From: Phytohabitans houttuyneae
Lineage (GTDB): Bacteria; Actinomycetota; Actinomycetes; Mycobacteriales; Micromonosporaceae
NCBI RefSeq assembly: GCF_011764425.1
Contig: NZ_BLPF01000001.1
Coordinates: 4,579,001 to 4,643,000, forward strand
DNA length: 64,000 bases
Direction: 5' to 3'
Each line of letters starts with the position of its first letter. Position 1 is the stretch's first letter. The position numbers were made by a program, and so were the translations under genes. The notes beneath the pieces were generated by a model. The model saw only the letters and a program-made list of their open reading frames with translations, was not told the DNA's origin and searched no databases. This document shows positions 8,158-18,102 of this stretch, one piece after another.

Positions 8158-10683
8158 ATGTTCGAGCGGTTCACCGACCGAGCGCGACGGGTTGTCGTCC
8201 TGGCTCAGGAAGAAGCCCGGATGCTCAACCACAACTACATCGGTACGGAGCACATCCTGCTGGGTTTGATCCATGAGGGTGAAGGCGTCGCGGCGAAGGC
8301 TTTGGAGAGTCTGGGTATTTCGTTGGAGGGCGTCCGCCAGCAGGTGGAGGAGATCATCGGGCAGGGTCAGCAGGCGCCGAGCGGGCATATTCCGTTCACG
8401 CCGCGGGCCAAGAAGGTGTTGGAGCTGTCGCTGCGTGAGGCGTTGCAGCTTGGTCACAACTACATCGGTACTGAGCACATCCTGCTGGGGTTGATCCGGG
8501 AGGGTGAGGGTGTCGCGGCTCAGGTGCTGGTGAAGTTGGGTGCTGATTTGAACCGGGTGCGGCAGCAGGTGATCCAGTTGCTGTCCGGCTACCAGGGCAA
8601 GGAGCCCGCCGCCGCCGGCGCCGCCGCCGGTGAGGCCGCCCCGTCGACGAGTTTGGTGTTGGACCAGTTTGGTCGGAACCTGACCCAGGCTGCCCGGGAG
8701 GGCAAGCTGGACCCGGTGATCGGGCGGGAGAAGGAGATCGAGCGGGTCATGCAGGTGCTGTCCCGCCGGACGAAGAACAACCCGGTCCTGATCGGTGAGC
8801 CCGGTGTGGGTAAGACCGCCGTGGTGGAGGGGCTGTCTCAGCGGATCGTCAAGGGTGAGGTCCCGGAGACGTTGAAGGACAAGCAGCTGTACACCCTGGA
8901 TTTGGGTGCCCTCGTCGCGGGGTCCCGGTACCGCGGTGACTTCGAGGAGCGGTTGAAGAAGGTCCTCAAGGAGATCCGCACCCGCGGCGACATCATCTTG
9001 TTCATCGACGAGATCCACACCCTGGTGGGTGCGGGTGCGGCGGAGGGTGCGATCGACGCCGCCTCGATTTTGAAGCCGATGCTGGCCCGGGGTGAGTTGC
9101 AGACGATCGGCGCGACCACGCTGGATGAGTACCGTAAGCATTTGGAGAAGGACGCGGCGTTGGAGCGGCGGTTCCAGCCGATCCAGGTCGGTGAGCCCTC
9201 CCTCGCACACACGATCGAGATTTTGAAGGGGTTGCGGGACCGGTACGAGGCCCATCACCGGGTGTCGATCACCGACGCCGCGCTGGTCGCCGCGGCCACC
9301 CTCGCCGACCGCTACATTTCGGATCGGTATCTGCCGGACAAGGCGATCGACTTGATCGATGAGGCGGGTGCGCGGATGCGGATCCGTCGGATGACCGCGC
9401 CGCCGGACCTGCGGGACTTCGATGAGCGGATCGCTCAGGTGCGCAGGGACAAGGAGTCCGCGATCGACGCGCAGGACTTCGAGCGGGCGGCGCAGCTGCG
9501 GGACAAGGAGAAGCAGCTGCTGGGTCAGAAGGCGCAGCGGGAGAAGGAGTGGAAGGCCGGCGACCTCGACGTCGTCTCCGAGGTTGATGACGAGCAGATC
9601 GCTGAGGTGTTGGCGAACTGGACCGGTATTCCGGTGTACAAGCTGACCGAGGAGGAGACCTCGCGGCTGCTGCGGATGGAAGACGAGCTGCACAAGCGGG
9701 TCGTCGGGCAGGAAGACGCGGTCAAGGCGGTGTCCAAGGCGATCCGCCGCACGAGGGCCGGGTTGAAGGACCCGAAGCGGCCTTCTGGTTCGTTCATCTT
9801 CGCCGGGCCGTCGGGTGTGGGTAAGACCGAGTTGTCCAAAGCCCTGGCCGAGTTCCTGTTCGGGTCCGAGGACGCGTTGATTCAGCTGGACATGTCGGAG
9901 TTCCACGACCGGTACACGGTGTCCCGGCTGGTCGGTGCCCCACCCGGGTACGTCGGCTACGACGAGGGTGGTCAGCTGACCGAGAAGGTCCGCCGGCGGC
10001 CGTTCTCGGTGGTGCTGTTCGACGAGATCGAAAAGGCCCACCCGGACGTGTTCAACACCCTGCTGCAGATCCTGGAGGACGGGCGGCTGACCGATGGTCA
10101 GGGCCGGATCGTCGACTTCAAGAACACGGTGATCATCCTGACCACCAACCTCGGCACCCGCGACGTCGCCAAAGCCGTCAGCTTGGGGTTCCAGGCTTCG
10201 GAGGACTCCGAGTCGAACTACGAGCGGATGAAGCAGAAGGTCAACGACGAGCTCAAGCAGCACTTCCGGCCCGAGTTCCTGAACCGGATCGACGACACGA
10301 TCGTGTTCCACCAGCTGCAAGAAGACGAAATCCTGGAGATCGTGGACATCATGATCGCCCGGATCGAAACCCAGCTGCGGAACAAGGACATGTCCATGGA
10401 GCTGACCGACAACGCCAAAAAGTATTTGGCGAAGAAGGGCTTCGACCCCGTCCTGGGCGCCCGCCCACTACGCCGCACCATCCAACGCGACATCGAAGAC
10501 AACCTCTCCGAGCGGATCCTGTTCAACGAACTCAAACCCGGCCAGATCGTCGTCGTCGACTGCGAAGGCGACCCTGCCGACGTCGACAAGTCCAAGCTGG
10601 TGTTCCGCGGTGCGGAGAAGCCGGTCGAGGTGCCCGACGCGGTGCCCGCCGACCTTGGCAGCGCCGCTGAGGCCGCCGAGTAA
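8158..10683 (+). CDS. clpC: ATP-dependent Clp protease ATP-binding subunit ClpC
   Basis: Hsp100 unfoldase that feeds proteins to ClpP. 841 residues: two Clp N-repeats (1-145), first AAA+ module with Walker A GEPGVGKT near 212, a UVR/middle segment (about 415-470), second AAA+ module with Walker A GPSGVGKT near 549, and a C-terminal D2-small domain with the [15 protein letters not shown] signature. ATG with GAGGAG upstream. The first half uses many TTG leucine and GGT glycine codons, unlike neighbouring genes. Ends in a clear bidirectional terminator. Confidence 0.97.
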   Translation: MFERFTDRARRVVVLAQEEARMLNHNYIGTEHILLGLIHEGEGVAAKALESLGISLEGVRQQVEEIIGQGQQAPSGHIPFTPRAKKVLELSLREALQLGHNYIGTEHILLGLIREGEGVAAQVLVKLGADLNRVRQQVIQLLSGYQGKEPAAAGAAAGEAAPSTSLVLDQFGRNLTQAAREGKLDPVIGREKEIERVMQVLSRRTKNNPVLIGEPGVGKTAVVEGLSQRIVKGEVPETLKDKQLYTLDLGALVAGSRYRGDFEERLKKVLKEIRTRGDIILFIDEIHTLVGAGAAEGAIDAASILKPMLARGELQTIGATTLDEYRKHLEKDAALERRFQPIQVGEPSLAHTIEILKGLRDRYEAHHRVSITDAALVAAATLADRYISDRYLPDKAIDLIDEAGARMRIRRMTAPPDLRDFDERIAQVRRDKESAIDAQDFERAAQLRDKEKQLLGQKAQREKEWKAGDLDVVSEVDDEQIAEVLANWTGIPVYKLTEEETSRLLRMEDELHKRVVGQEDAVKAVSKAIRRTRAGLKDPKRPSGSFIFAGPSGVGKTELSKALAEFLFGSEDALIQLDMSEFHDRYTVSRLVGAPPGYVGYDEGGQLTEKVRRRPFSVVLFDEIEKAHPDVFNTLLQILEDGRLTDGQGRIVDFKNTVIILTTNLGTRDVAKAVSLGFQASEDSESNYERMKQKVNDELKQHFRPEFLNRIDDTIVFHQLQEDEILEIVDIMIARIETQLRNKDMSMELTDNAKKYLAKKGFDPVLGARPLRRTIQRDIEDNLSERILFNELKPGQIVVVDCEGDPADVDKSKLVFRGAEKPVEVPDAVPADLGSAAEAAE

Positions 10684-10701
10684 CGGCAGCACCACAAACG
10701 C

Positions 10702-10733
10702 AAAAGGGCGGCTCCGCGAGGAGCCGCCCTTTT
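10702..10733. terminator. Bidirectional rho-independent terminator between clpC and mutY
   Basis: AAAAGGGCGGCTCC, loop GCGA, then GGAGCCGCCCTTTT: a perfect 14-bp stem with A-tract and T-tract flanks, so it can stop both clpC (+) and mutY (-). Confidence 0.92.
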
Positions 10734-10738
10734 CGTGT

Positions 10739-11619
10739 CTACGCTTCGCCGGCCAGCGTGTAGAGACCCTCGCCGGCCGGTGACACAAGCCCGTCGTCCA
10801 GCAGGCTGCGCAGCGCCCGATCGCGTTGCACCGCGTCCGCCCACACCACGTCCAGGGCGCCCGCCGGCACCGGGTCGTGCGACTCGCGCAGGACGGCCAG
10901 CAACAATCCGCGAACCTGACGGTCCGTGCCCGCGTATTGCTGTGGGCGGCGGGTCGGCCCGGTGGGCATCGGCCGGCCCTCCGCCCTCCAGCCGCACGCG
11001 TCCACCACGGGGCAGTCCGCGCAGCGCGGCGAGCGTGCGGTGCACACCACCGCGCCCAGTTCCATGAACGCCGCGCTCGCCCGCGCCGCCCGGGCCGGCT
11101 CGACCGGCAGCAGCGCCTCGGTGTCGGCAAGGTCGGCGGGCGTGGTCGTGGGACCGGCGTCCGCCTTGCCGCGGCTGGCCCGGGCCACGAAGCGCCGCAC
11201 GTTGGTGTCGACCACCGGCTGCCGCTGCCCGTACGCGAACGCCGCCACCGCCCGCGCCGTGTACGCACCCACGCCAGGCAGCGCCAGCAGCGCGTCGAGA
11301 TCGGCGGGCACCTCGCCACCGTGCCGTGCCACGATCGCCACCGCGCACTCGTGGAGCCGCATCGCCCGGCGCGGGTAGCCCAGCCGCCCCACATCCGGAT
11401 CGCCTCGGCGGGCGTGTCCGCCGCGAGGGCCGCCGGCTCGGGCCAGCGCGCGAGCCACGCCTCGTACGCGGGAAGCACCCGCGCCACCGGCGTCTGCTGG
11501 AGCATGATCTCGCTGACCAGTACCGCCCAGGCGCTCGTACCCGGCGCGCGCCAGGGCAGGTCACGGGCGTTCGCGTCGAACCACTCGATGGCCGCATCGG
11601 CCAGGTCGGTCTCAGGCAT
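10739..11619 (-). CDS. mutY: A/G-specific adenine glycosylase, reading frame interrupted once
   Basis: Removes adenine paired with 8-oxoguanine. Family marks: EIMLQQTPVARV with the catalytic Glu, helix-hairpin-helix LPGVGAYTARAVAAF, catalytic Asp in VVDTNV, and the iron-sulphur ligands C-x6-C-x2-C-x5-C (CTARSPRCADCPVVDAC). After EAIRMWG the expected RLGYPRRAMRLH is in another frame: one C is missing on the minus strand near 11386. Restoring it gives 293 codons. It lacks the long C-terminal MutT-like domain of E. coli MutY, as in other short actinobacterial forms. ATG 11619 has GGGGAGAGG upstream. Confidence 0.88.
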
Positions 11620-11725
11620 TCCTCTCCCCGGGAGCGGTGCTCGTCGCGAGGCGGCCCGACGGTACCGGCGGCAAACACAGCGGGTCGATCCTGCCACGCT
11701 GACACGCATCGGGCAGACTCCACCC

Positions 11726-12238
11726 GTGAGTGAGCTTGCGATAACCGTGATCGGCCACGACCGTCCGGGCATCGTCGCCGACGTGTCCGAGGCGCTAGCC
11801 CGGCTCGGCGCCAACCTGACCGACTCGACGATGACCCGCCTGCGCGGCCACTTCACCTGGACGCTGGTATGCACCGGCCCCGCCGCACCCGAGGCCGATG
11901 CCGCACTGGCCCCGCTCGCCGCCGACGGCCGGCTGCTCGCGACGGTCCGGGAGGTCGGGTCCGAGGTCGAAGCGGCGGCGGCCGGTGAGCCGTACATCAT
12001 GAGCGTCCACGGCGCCGACCGCCTCGGCATCGTGGCCGCGGTGACCCGCGTGCTCGCCGAGGCCGGCGGCAACATCACCGACCTCACCACCCGCCTCACC
12101 GGCCCGCTCTACGTGCTGGTCGCGGAGGTGGACCTCCCGAGCGGTACCGCCGACGCCGTCGCCAAGCGGCTCGCCGAAGCGGCCGCCGGGCTGGACGTCG
12201 AGGTCACGCTCCGGCCCGCCGAGATGGATGTGCTGTGA
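11726..12238 (+). CDS. Tandem ACT-domain protein (GcvR-like)
   Basis: 170 residues made almost wholly of two ACT domains: ITVIGHDRPGIVADVSEALARLGANL (start about 5) and MSVHGADRLGIVAAVTRVLAEAGGNI (start about 92). This is the layout of glycine-cleavage regulator GcvR and related amino-acid sensors; it has no DNA-binding domain, so it probably acts through ligand or protein binding. GTG start. Its stop overlaps the def GTG (GTGA), suggesting coupled expression. Confidence 0.75.
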   Translation: MSELAITVIGHDRPGIVADVSEALARLGANLTDSTMTRLRGHFTWTLVCTGPAAPEADAALAPLAADGRLLATVREVGSEVEAAAAGEPYIMSVHGADRLGIVAAVTRVLAEAGGNITDLTTRLTGPLYVLVAEVDLPSGTADAVAKRLAEAAAGLDVEVTLRPAEMDVL

Positions 12239-12783
12239 GCCCGTTACACGGCTGGACGCCCGAGGCGCTCGGCGACGCCGGAGAGGTGCTCCCGGTGGTC
12301 ACCGCGCCCGACGCCGTGCTCAGCCGGCCCGGTCCCGAGGTCGATCCCAGCGACCCCAAGGTCGTGCGACTCGCCGCCGACCTGCTCGCCACCATGCGCG
12401 TCTCGCCCGGCTGTGTGGGCCTGGCCGCGCCGCAGGTCGGCGTCGCCGCCCAGGTCTTCGTCGTGGACGTCAGCGGCCACCCGAAGGCGGCCACGGTGCA
12501 CGGCGCCATCGCACTGTGCAACGCCAAGGTGGTCGAGGCCAGCCGGTGGCGGCCCGGCCGGGAGGGCTGCATGTCGGTGCCCGACCTGACCGGCGACGTG
12601 AAGCGCGCCGCCCGGGTGGTGGTCGAGGCCGCACTGCCCGGCACCGGCGAACCCGTACGGCTCACGACGGACGCCTTCGAGGCCCGTGCCCTGCAACACG
12701 AGATCGACCACTGCGCCGGCCTGCTCTTCCTCGACCGCGTCGCCGGCGCCCACGCGATCCACCAACGCAAGGTCTATCTCTAG
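12235..12783 (+). CDS. def: Peptide deformylase
   Basis: Metalloenzyme removing the N-formyl group from new proteins. 182 residues with all three catalytic motifs: GCVGLAAPQ (59-67, motif 1), EGCMS (110-114, metal Cys) and HEIDH (155-159, metal His and catalytic Glu). GTG start overlapping the upstream ACT gene stop. Confidence 0.95.
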   Translation: MSPLHGWTPEALGDAGEVLPVVTAPDAVLSRPGPEVDPSDPKVVRLAADLLATMRVSPGCVGLAAPQVGVAAQVFVVDVSGHPKAATVHGAIALCNAKVVEASRWRPGREGCMSVPDLTGDVKRAARVVVEAALPGTGEPVRLTTDAFEARALQHEIDHCAGLLFLDRVAGAHAIHQRKVYL

Positions 12784-12846
12784 CTTTGCGAGCGGGCGGC
12801 GCGTCGCCGGGATCCTCGCGGCCCACCCCTATACCGTGAGGACATC

Positions 12847-13533
12847 ATGAGACTGACGGTTGGTCCCCTTCCTTCCGCCGTCTATTGGCGGCGTCGCGCC
12901 ATTGTGCTCGGTGCCCTGTTCATCGTCCTCCTGGTGCTCTTCACGACCTGTCGCGGCGGTGGCGGCTCAGGGGCGGCCAGGACGAGCGCCAGCAGCACCC
13001 CCACCGCTGACGCCGGCGACGCACCGTCCACTCCGGACGCCGAGGAGTCGCCGACCGCGGCGCCCACGCAGGCCCCCACGTCCGAGGCACCCGCCGCGCC
13101 ACCGCCCACCACCACGGGTGCACCGGCCGCCCCGCCCGCTGGCGGATGCACCGACGCGGAGATGAAGGTCACGCCGGTGCCGAGCCTGACCAACGCACCC
13201 GCCGGCCAGACGATCGTCATCAAGCTGCGGATCAAGAACGAGTCCGACCGCCAGTGCAGCCGCGACGTCGGTCCGGACGAGCAGGAGATCTACATCAAGC
13301 GGGGCGCGGAGACGATCTGGTCGTCCGACCGGTGCAGCACGTACCGGGGCTCGGAAGTGAAGCCATTTCCGCGCAACCTCGAGATGGAGTTTTCGGTCAC
13401 CTGGAACGGGCGGCTGAGCACCGGCTGCAAGGACGGCGTGGCCACCGGCAGCGCTCCCAAGCCCGGCGAGTACGAAGTCTTCGGCCGCCTCGGCACCGAC
13501 CTCAGCGCCCCCGTCAAGCTGACCCTGACCTAA
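12847..13533 (+). CDS. Membrane-anchored exported protein of unknown function
   Basis: 228 residues. A short basic N-terminus and one hydrophobic helix (about 18-36) precede a long Ala/Pro/Thr/Ser linker (about 40-98) and a compact extracytoplasmic domain with four cysteines (GGCTDAEM, RQCSRD, DRCST, TGCKDG), probably two disulphides in a beta-sandwich. I do not recognise a named family. It stands alone between def and a terminator-like palindrome. Confidence 0.6.
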   Translation: MRLTVGPLPSAVYWRRRAIVLGALFIVLLVLFTTCRGGGGSGAARTSASSTPTADAGDAPSTPDAEESPTAAPTQAPTSEAPAAPPPTTTGAPAAPPAGGCTDAEMKVTPVPSLTNAPAGQTIVIKLRIKNESDRQCSRDVGPDEQEIYIKRGAETIWSSDRCSTYRGSEVKPFPRNLEMEFSVTWNGRLSTGCKDGVATGSAPKPGEYEVFGRLGTDLSAPVKLTLT

Positions 13534-13553
13534 ACAGGGCCCAGGCCCTGTTT
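13532..13553. terminator. Palindromic terminator after 13533
   Basis: AAACAGGG-CCCAGG-CCCTGTTT, with A-flank and T-flank, begins inside the TAA stop codon. It is suited to terminate both this gene and the convergent disA. Confidence 0.7.
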
Positions 13554-13627
13554 GGAAAATCCTTGCCGGGCTGCGCCCGGGCCCAGTCGACGCCCGGCGG
13601 CGCCGAGCGCAAGGCCGCGTACAGGGT

Positions 13628-14680
13628 CTAGACGTAGCGCTCCAGGATCGACGCCTCGGCCAGGCGGGACAGGCCCTCGCGGACGCCGCGGGCGCGCGCG
13701 TCACCGACGCCGTCGACGGCCTGCAGGTCTTCGACCGTGGCGCCGAGCAGCCGCTGCAGGCTCCCGAAGTGCCCCACCAGCCGGTCGACGACCGTGCCGG
13801 GCAGGCGTGGCACCTTGGCCAGCAGGCGGAAGCCGCGCGGGCTGACCGCGGCGTCGAGCGAGTCGGAGGCGCCCGGGTAGCCGATCGCCTTGGCGACCGC
13901 CACCAGGTCGATCATCTCGGTGGCGGTGAGCAGGTCGAGCTCGACCAGCGCCTCGTCGAGGGTGCGGGCCTTGCGCCCGGCCGGCAGGTAGTCGCGGATG
14001 ACCAGCGTGCGGTCGGCGTCGACACCGGCCATCAGCTCGTCGAGCTGGAGGGCGAGCAGGCGGCCGTCGGTGCCGAGCTCCACCACGTATCCAGCGATCT
14101 CGTCGGCGATCCGGCGGACCATCTCCAGCCGCTGCACCACCGCCACCGCGTCGCGCACGGTCACCAGGTCTTCGATCTCCAGCGCGGAGAGGGTGCCGGA
14201 GACCTCGTCGAGGCGCAGCTTGTACCGCTCGAGCGTCTGCAGCGCCTGGTTGGCCCGGGACAGGATCGCGGCCGAGTCGTCGAGGACGTGGCGCTGCCCA
14301 TTCACGTACAGCCCGATGATGCGCATCGACTGGCTGACCGAGATGACCGGAAAGCCGGTCTGCTTGGCGACCCGCTCCGCGGTGCGGTGCCGGGTGCCCG
14401 ACTCCTCGGACGGAATGGACGGATCGGGCATGAGGTGCACCGCGGCGCGCACGATGCGGGTGCCGTCGCTGGAGAGCACGACCGCACCGTCCATCTTGCA
14501 CAGCTCACGCAGGCGGGTGGCGGAGAACTCGACGTCGAGGGGGAAACCGCCGGTGCAGAGCGACTCGACCACCTTGTCGTAGCCGAGGACGATCAGCGCG
14601 CCGGTGCGGCCACGCAGGATCCGCTCCAGCCCGTCGCGCAGGGCGGTGCCTGGCGCCATCAACGCCAGATTGGCGCGCAG
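13628..14680 (-). CDS. disA: DNA integrity scanning protein, diadenylate cyclase
   Basis: Makes cyclic di-AMP and scans DNA for branched structures. From the start used here it has 350 residues: DAC domain with DGA (KMDGAVVLS) and [10 protein letters not shown], a helical spine, and a C-terminal helix-hairpin-helix domain ([23 protein letters not shown]). An ATG at 14836 would add 52 Ala/Pro-rich residues not expected in the family. Instead an unusually perfect Shine-Dalgarno GGAGGTGAT (minus strand, 14687-14695) sits 7 bases before an in-frame CTG at 14680, giving [12 protein letters not shown], which matches the normal DisA N-terminus. A rare CTG start is therefore proposed. Downstream of radA by 95 bases. 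Confidence 0.9.
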   Translation of the reverse strand: MRANLALMAPGTALRDGLERILRGRTGALIVLGYDKVVESLCTGGFPLDVEFSATRLRELCKMDGAVVLSSDGTRIVRAAVHLMPDPSIPSEESGTRHRTAERVAKQTGFPVISVSQSMRIIGLYVNGQRHVLDDSAAILSRANQALQTLERYKLRLDEVSGTLSALEIEDLVTVRDAVAVVQRLEMVRRIADEIAGYVVELGTDGRLLALQLDELMAGVDADRTLVIRDYLPAGRKARTLDEALVELDLLTATEMIDLVAVAKAIGYPGASDSLDAAVSPRGFRLLAKVPRLPGTVVDRLVGHFGSLQRLLGATVEDLQAVDGVGDARARGVREGLSRLAEASILERYV

Positions 14681-14931
14681 GGGATCACCTCCCGGGACGG
14701 GGCCGGCGGCCGGGCCAGGCACAGCGGCGGTCGCTCCGGCGCTGACAGTGCGCGCGGGCGAGCCGACCACGCCCGCGCGGCCGGCCAGGCTGGCGGCGGC
14801 GGTTCTGTTCGCATCGCGGTCGATCGGCACGGGCACAGTCTACGGACCGTCATCCGACCTGTGCTGTTGCGGTTCGGCGGCAGATCCGTAGCGTGACGTC
14901 GACTAACCTCTTGTCACATAGACACGCGACT

Positions 14932-16374
14932 CTATTCGGCTGAGGCGCGCGCCGCCCACTGTAGCGCTGCCCGCACATTGGCCACTTCGACCACCCGCAC
15001 GCCCTTGGTGCGCACACCCGTCGCGTCGGGCCCGCAGCCCGCCGGCACCAGCGCGAACGTGAAGCCCAGCCGGGCCGCCTCCGCCAGCCGTCGAGGCACC
15101 GCCCCCACCCGGCGTACCTCTCCCGTGAGACCGACCTCGCCGATCGCGACGAGGTGCGGCGCGACCGCCAGGTCGAGGCCGCCGGACGCGACGGCGAGCG
15201 CGACGGCCAGGTCAGCGGCCGGCTCGACCACGCGGATGCCGCCGACCGTGGCCGCGAAGACCTCCCGATCATGCAGCTTGAGGCTGTCGGTGCGGCGCTG
15301 CAGGACGGCGAGCACCATCGCCAGCCGGGCACTGTCCAGCCCAGACACCGTGCGCCTCGGCGAGCCGGGCACCGCCGCGCCGATGAGCGCCTGCACCTCG
15401 GTGACCAGCGCCCGCCGCCCCTCCATCGCCACCGTCACGCAGGTGCCCGGCACCGCCTCGGTGGAGCGGGTCAGAAAGAGGCCGGACGGGTCGGGCAGGC
15501 TGGAGATGCCGCTCTCGTGCATCTCGAAGCAGCCCACCTCGTCAGCGGTGCCGAACCGGTTTTTCACGCCGCGCACGAGCCGCAGCGACGAGTGCTTGTC
15601 GCCCTCGAAGTGCAGGACCACGTCGACGAGGTGCTCCAGGACGCGCGGGCCGGCCACCTGACCGTCCTTTGTGACGTGCCCGACGAGGATCGTGGCGATG
15701 CCCCGCTCCTTGGCCACCGAGACAAGCGCGGCCGTGACGGCCCGCACCTGGGTGACTCCGCCTGCCACACCCTCGGCGCCCGGCATGGAGATGGTCTGCA
15801 CCGAGTCGAGCACCAGCAGGCCGGGCTTGACCGCGTCGAGGTGGCCGAGCACCGCGCTCAGGTCGCTCTCGGAGGCGAGGTAGAGCCGCTCGTGGAGCGT
15901 GCCCATGCGCTCGGCGCGCAGGCGCACCTGGCTGACCGACTCCTCGCCGCTCACCACCAGCGAAGGGCTGCCCGCGCCGGCCGCCCACTGCTGTGCGACG
16001 TCGAGCAGGAGGGTCGACTTGCCCACGCCGGGCTCGCCGGCCAGCAGCACGACCGCACCGGGCACGAGGCCGCCGCCGAGCACCCGGTCGAGCTCCGTCA
16101 CGCCGGTGGGGCGGGCCTGGGCCGGTGCCGCGCTGATCTCGGCGATCGGGCGAGCCGGCTCGGACGGCATGCGCGAGCTGACCACGCGGCCGGCGGCCAT
16201 CGGACCGGTCACCGTGCACTCGACGACCGAACCCCACTCGCCGCACTCAGGGCAGCGGCCGACCCACTTGGGTGGCTGGTGCCCGCAGGCGTCACACTCA
16301 TACGCCGGGCGTGGCTCACGGGCCGCGGTGCGGCCCTTGGCCGGGCTCCGCGGGATCGATCTCGACGTCGTCAC
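14932..16374 (-). CDS. radA: DNA repair protein RadA
   Basis: RecA-like branch-migration ATPase. 480 residues: C4 zinc finger (Cys 27, 30, 41, 44, in YECDACGHQPPKWVGRCPEC), Walker A GEPGVGKST near 113-121, the RadA-specific KNRFG motif (271-275), and a C-terminal Lon-protease-like domain (about 320-460). Encoded just upstream of disA, a conserved actinobacterial and Bacillus pairing linking repair to c-di-AMP signalling. Confidence 0.96.
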   Translation of the reverse strand: MTTSRSIPRSPAKGRTAAREPRPAYECDACGHQPPKWVGRCPECGEWGSVVECTVTGPMAAGRVVSSRMPSEPARPIAEISAAPAQARPTGVTELDRVLGGGLVPGAVVLLAGEPGVGKSTLLLDVAQQWAAGAGSPSLVVSGEESVSQVRLRAERMGTLHERLYLASESDLSAVLGHLDAVKPGLLVLDSVQTISMPGAEGVAGGVTQVRAVTAALVSVAKERGIATILVGHVTKDGQVAGPRVLEHLVDVVLHFEGDKHSSLRLVRGVKNRFGTADEVGCFEMHESGISSLPDPSGLFLTRSTEAVPGTCVTVAMEGRRALVTEVQALIGAAVPGSPRRTVSGLDSARLAMVLAVLQRRTDSLKLHDREVFAATVGGIRVVEPAADLAVALAVASGGLDLAVAPHLVAIGEVGLTGEVRRVGAVPRRLAEAARLGFTFALVPAGCGPDATGVRTKGVRVVEVANVRAALQWAARASAE

Positions 16375-16411
16375 GCCGGCACCCTAACCAAGCGGTACGA
16401 CGAAACCCCGC

Positions 16412-17098
16412 TCAGTGCTCGCCTTCGCCCGCCTCGGCGGAGCCGCGCGGCACCGGAGTGAGCGGCACGCCCATCGGCACGGCCAAGGTCAGCTTGGCGC
16501 CACCGCCGAAGTCGAGGACAAGCTCGACCATCTCGCCCGGCTTCAGCTCCTCGCTGAGCCCGACCAGCTCGATGAACTGCTGGCCACCGGCGTTCAGCGC
16601 GGCGAAGCTCCCGGCCGGGATCTGCACGCTCGCGGGCCGCGCGGGCGGCTCGGCGGCCGGGGTCGGCTCCGCGGACGGCGTGGCCTCGCCCGTGGGCGTC
16701 GCGGTCGGGGTGCCCGACGGGGTGGCCGTCGCGGACGGCGTGGGCGATGGCGATGCGGACGGCGATGCGGACGGCGACGGCGTGCCCTTCGCCCCGGCGG
16801 CCAGCGTGACCGACTCGGCGTCCGGGCTCGTCACGGTCACCGTGACGTCCTTGCCCGTGTTGTTGAAGATGTGCAGGTCGAGCGGGGCGTCAGCGCCCGC
16901 CTCGTAGCCACCGCCGTGGTAGACCACCAGGGCGTTGCGGACCGAGAAGGAGCCGTCGGTCGAGGTGACGTCGCCGCTGACACCCGGCACCGACGGGACC
17001 TTCGCCGCGGTCTCGGCGATCTGGCCTGCGCTGCACCCCGATGCAAGCAGGGCGGTCACCGCCGCCGCGCCGGCCAACAGCGTCATCGAGCGCCTCAC
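16412..17098 (-). CDS. Lipoprotein with PCu(A)C-like fold and repeat-rich insert
   Basis: 228 residues. Signal MRRSMTLLAGAAAVTALLASGC gives lipidated Cys 22. The core resembles copper-chaperone-like PCu(A)C/DUF461 beta-sandwiches (LDLHIFNNTGKDVTVT ... QFIELVGLSEELKPGEMVELVLDF). The usual H-x-M copper ligands are absent, so copper binding is doubtful. A low-complexity Ser/Pro/Ala/Thr insert (about 106-155) interrupts the domain; its DNA is a short imperfect tandem repeat around 16730-16800. Upstream of radA by 37 bases on the same strand. Confidence 0.6.
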   Translation of the reverse strand: MRRSMTLLAGAAAVTALLASGCSAGQIAETAAKVPSVPGVSGDVTSTDGSFSVRNALVVYHGGGYEAGADAPLDLHIFNNTGKDVTVTVTSPDAESVTLAAGAKGTPSPSASPSASPSPTPSATATPSGTPTATPTGEATPSAEPTPAAEPPARPASVQIPAGSFAALNAGGQQFIELVGLSEELKPGEMVELVLDFGGGAKLTLAVPMGVPLTPVPRGSAEAGEGEH

Positions 17099-17218
17099 GT
17101 CGGTCCTCCCTGTCGTGTCTGACCGGGGCCCAGCGTAGTTGCCCGTGATCGCCCGTTCGCGCCAGGCCCGCCAGTTGTGTCCCGCCGAACCCGGACGGAC
17201 CCGTCGGTGCGCGCCGTC

Positions 17219-18055
17219 TCAGACCACGCGACCGCTGGTGACGAGCAGGAGAACGTCGATCAGGGCCACCACGAGAACCGCGCGGAAGACGGCCACCGGC
17301 CGGGCGCCGCGGGATGAGGCGAGGCGCCCGGCGTACCACCCCGCGGGGAGGACCACGACGGCGGCGGCGATCGCGGCGATTCCGTACCAGCTGGGGCGTC
17401 CGGGTGGCCCGAAGACGAGGGTGACCGTCGCCGCGAAGAGAAGCACCGCGGCGGCCGCCCGCGACCATGCCGGTCCGATGCGGTGCGGCAGCCCGCGGAC
17501 GCCGGTGCGTACGTCGTCGCTGAGGTCCGGCAGCACGTTGGCGAAGTGCGCGCCGGCGCCGAGCAGCCCGCCGGCCGCCACGATCCACACCGGCGGCCGC
17601 GGCGCGCCGGGAAGGGCGAGGATCACGAACGCGGGCAGGGTGGCGAACGAGAACGCGTACGGCAGGACGGAGGCCGGCGTGAACTTGAGCGGCCAGTTGT
17701 AGAGCAGCGCGCTGACCAGGGCGGCCGTGATCGCGGCCGCGGCTGGCACGCCGAGCGTGAGCCCGACCAGCGGCGTGGCGACGGCTGCCGCGATGCCCGC
17801 GATGCCCACGGCGCGCCGGCTGACCGCGCCGGTGGCCAGCGGCTTGTCGCTCCGCGCCACAGCGGTGTCCCGCTCGGCGTCGAGCCAGTCGTTGGTCCAG
17901 CCGACGGCGAGCTGGGTGGCGAGCACGGTGAGACCCACCAGCGTGGCGTCGGCCGCGTCGTGGCCGACCCCGACGGCGAGCAGGATCGCGACGAGCGTCA
18001 CGGCCGCACCGGGCTCCGGGTGGCTGGCGCGAAGGAGGCCCCACAGGACACGCAT
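17219..18055 (-). CDS. UbiA-family prenyltransferase
   Basis: Integral membrane enzyme of 278 residues with about eight hydrophobic helices. The first Asp-rich motif is NDWLDAERD (55-63) and the second is DLSDD (about 177), both needed for Mg-prenyl diphosphate binding. Divergent, with only 47 bases between starts, from a methyltransferase, acyl-CoA-dehydrogenase-like and type III PKS run, so it most likely prenylates that pathway's aromatic product. A menaquinone-type role is possible but the context argues against it. Confidence 0.82.
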   Translation of the reverse strand: MRVLWGLLRASHPEPGAAVTLVAILLAVGVGHDAADATLVGLTVLATQLAVGWTNDWLDAERDTAVARSDKPLATGAVSRRAVGIAGIAAAVATPLVGLTLGVPAAAAITAALVSALLYNWPLKFTPASVLPYAFSFATLPAFVILALPGAPRPPVWIVAAGGLLGAGAHFANVLPDLSDDVRTGVRGLPHRIGPAWSRAAAAVLLFAATVTLVFGPPGRPSWYGIAAIAAAVVVLPAGWYAGRLASSRGARPVAVFRAVLVVALIDVLLLVTSGRVV

Positions 18056-18102
18056 ACCGCGAAGTCTGGCCGTTACCGGTCAGTCGTGCCACGCTCAAAC
18101 CC

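Noticed and set aside
8125-10320. 731-codon minus-strand open frame opposite clpC
   Set aside because: Shadow of clpC: composition dominated by Leu/Gln/Arg/Asp from codon mirroring, no start signal or motif.
14659-14836. disA start at ATG 14836
   Set aside because: It adds an Ala/Pro-rich extension not expected in the family and ignores a perfect Shine-Dalgarno at 14687-14695; kept as an alternative.
16690-16800. Short tandem repeat that might be a CRISPR or minisatellite
   Set aside because: Repeats are 6-9 bases, inside a coding region and encode a Ser/Pro/Ala linker; no spacers.
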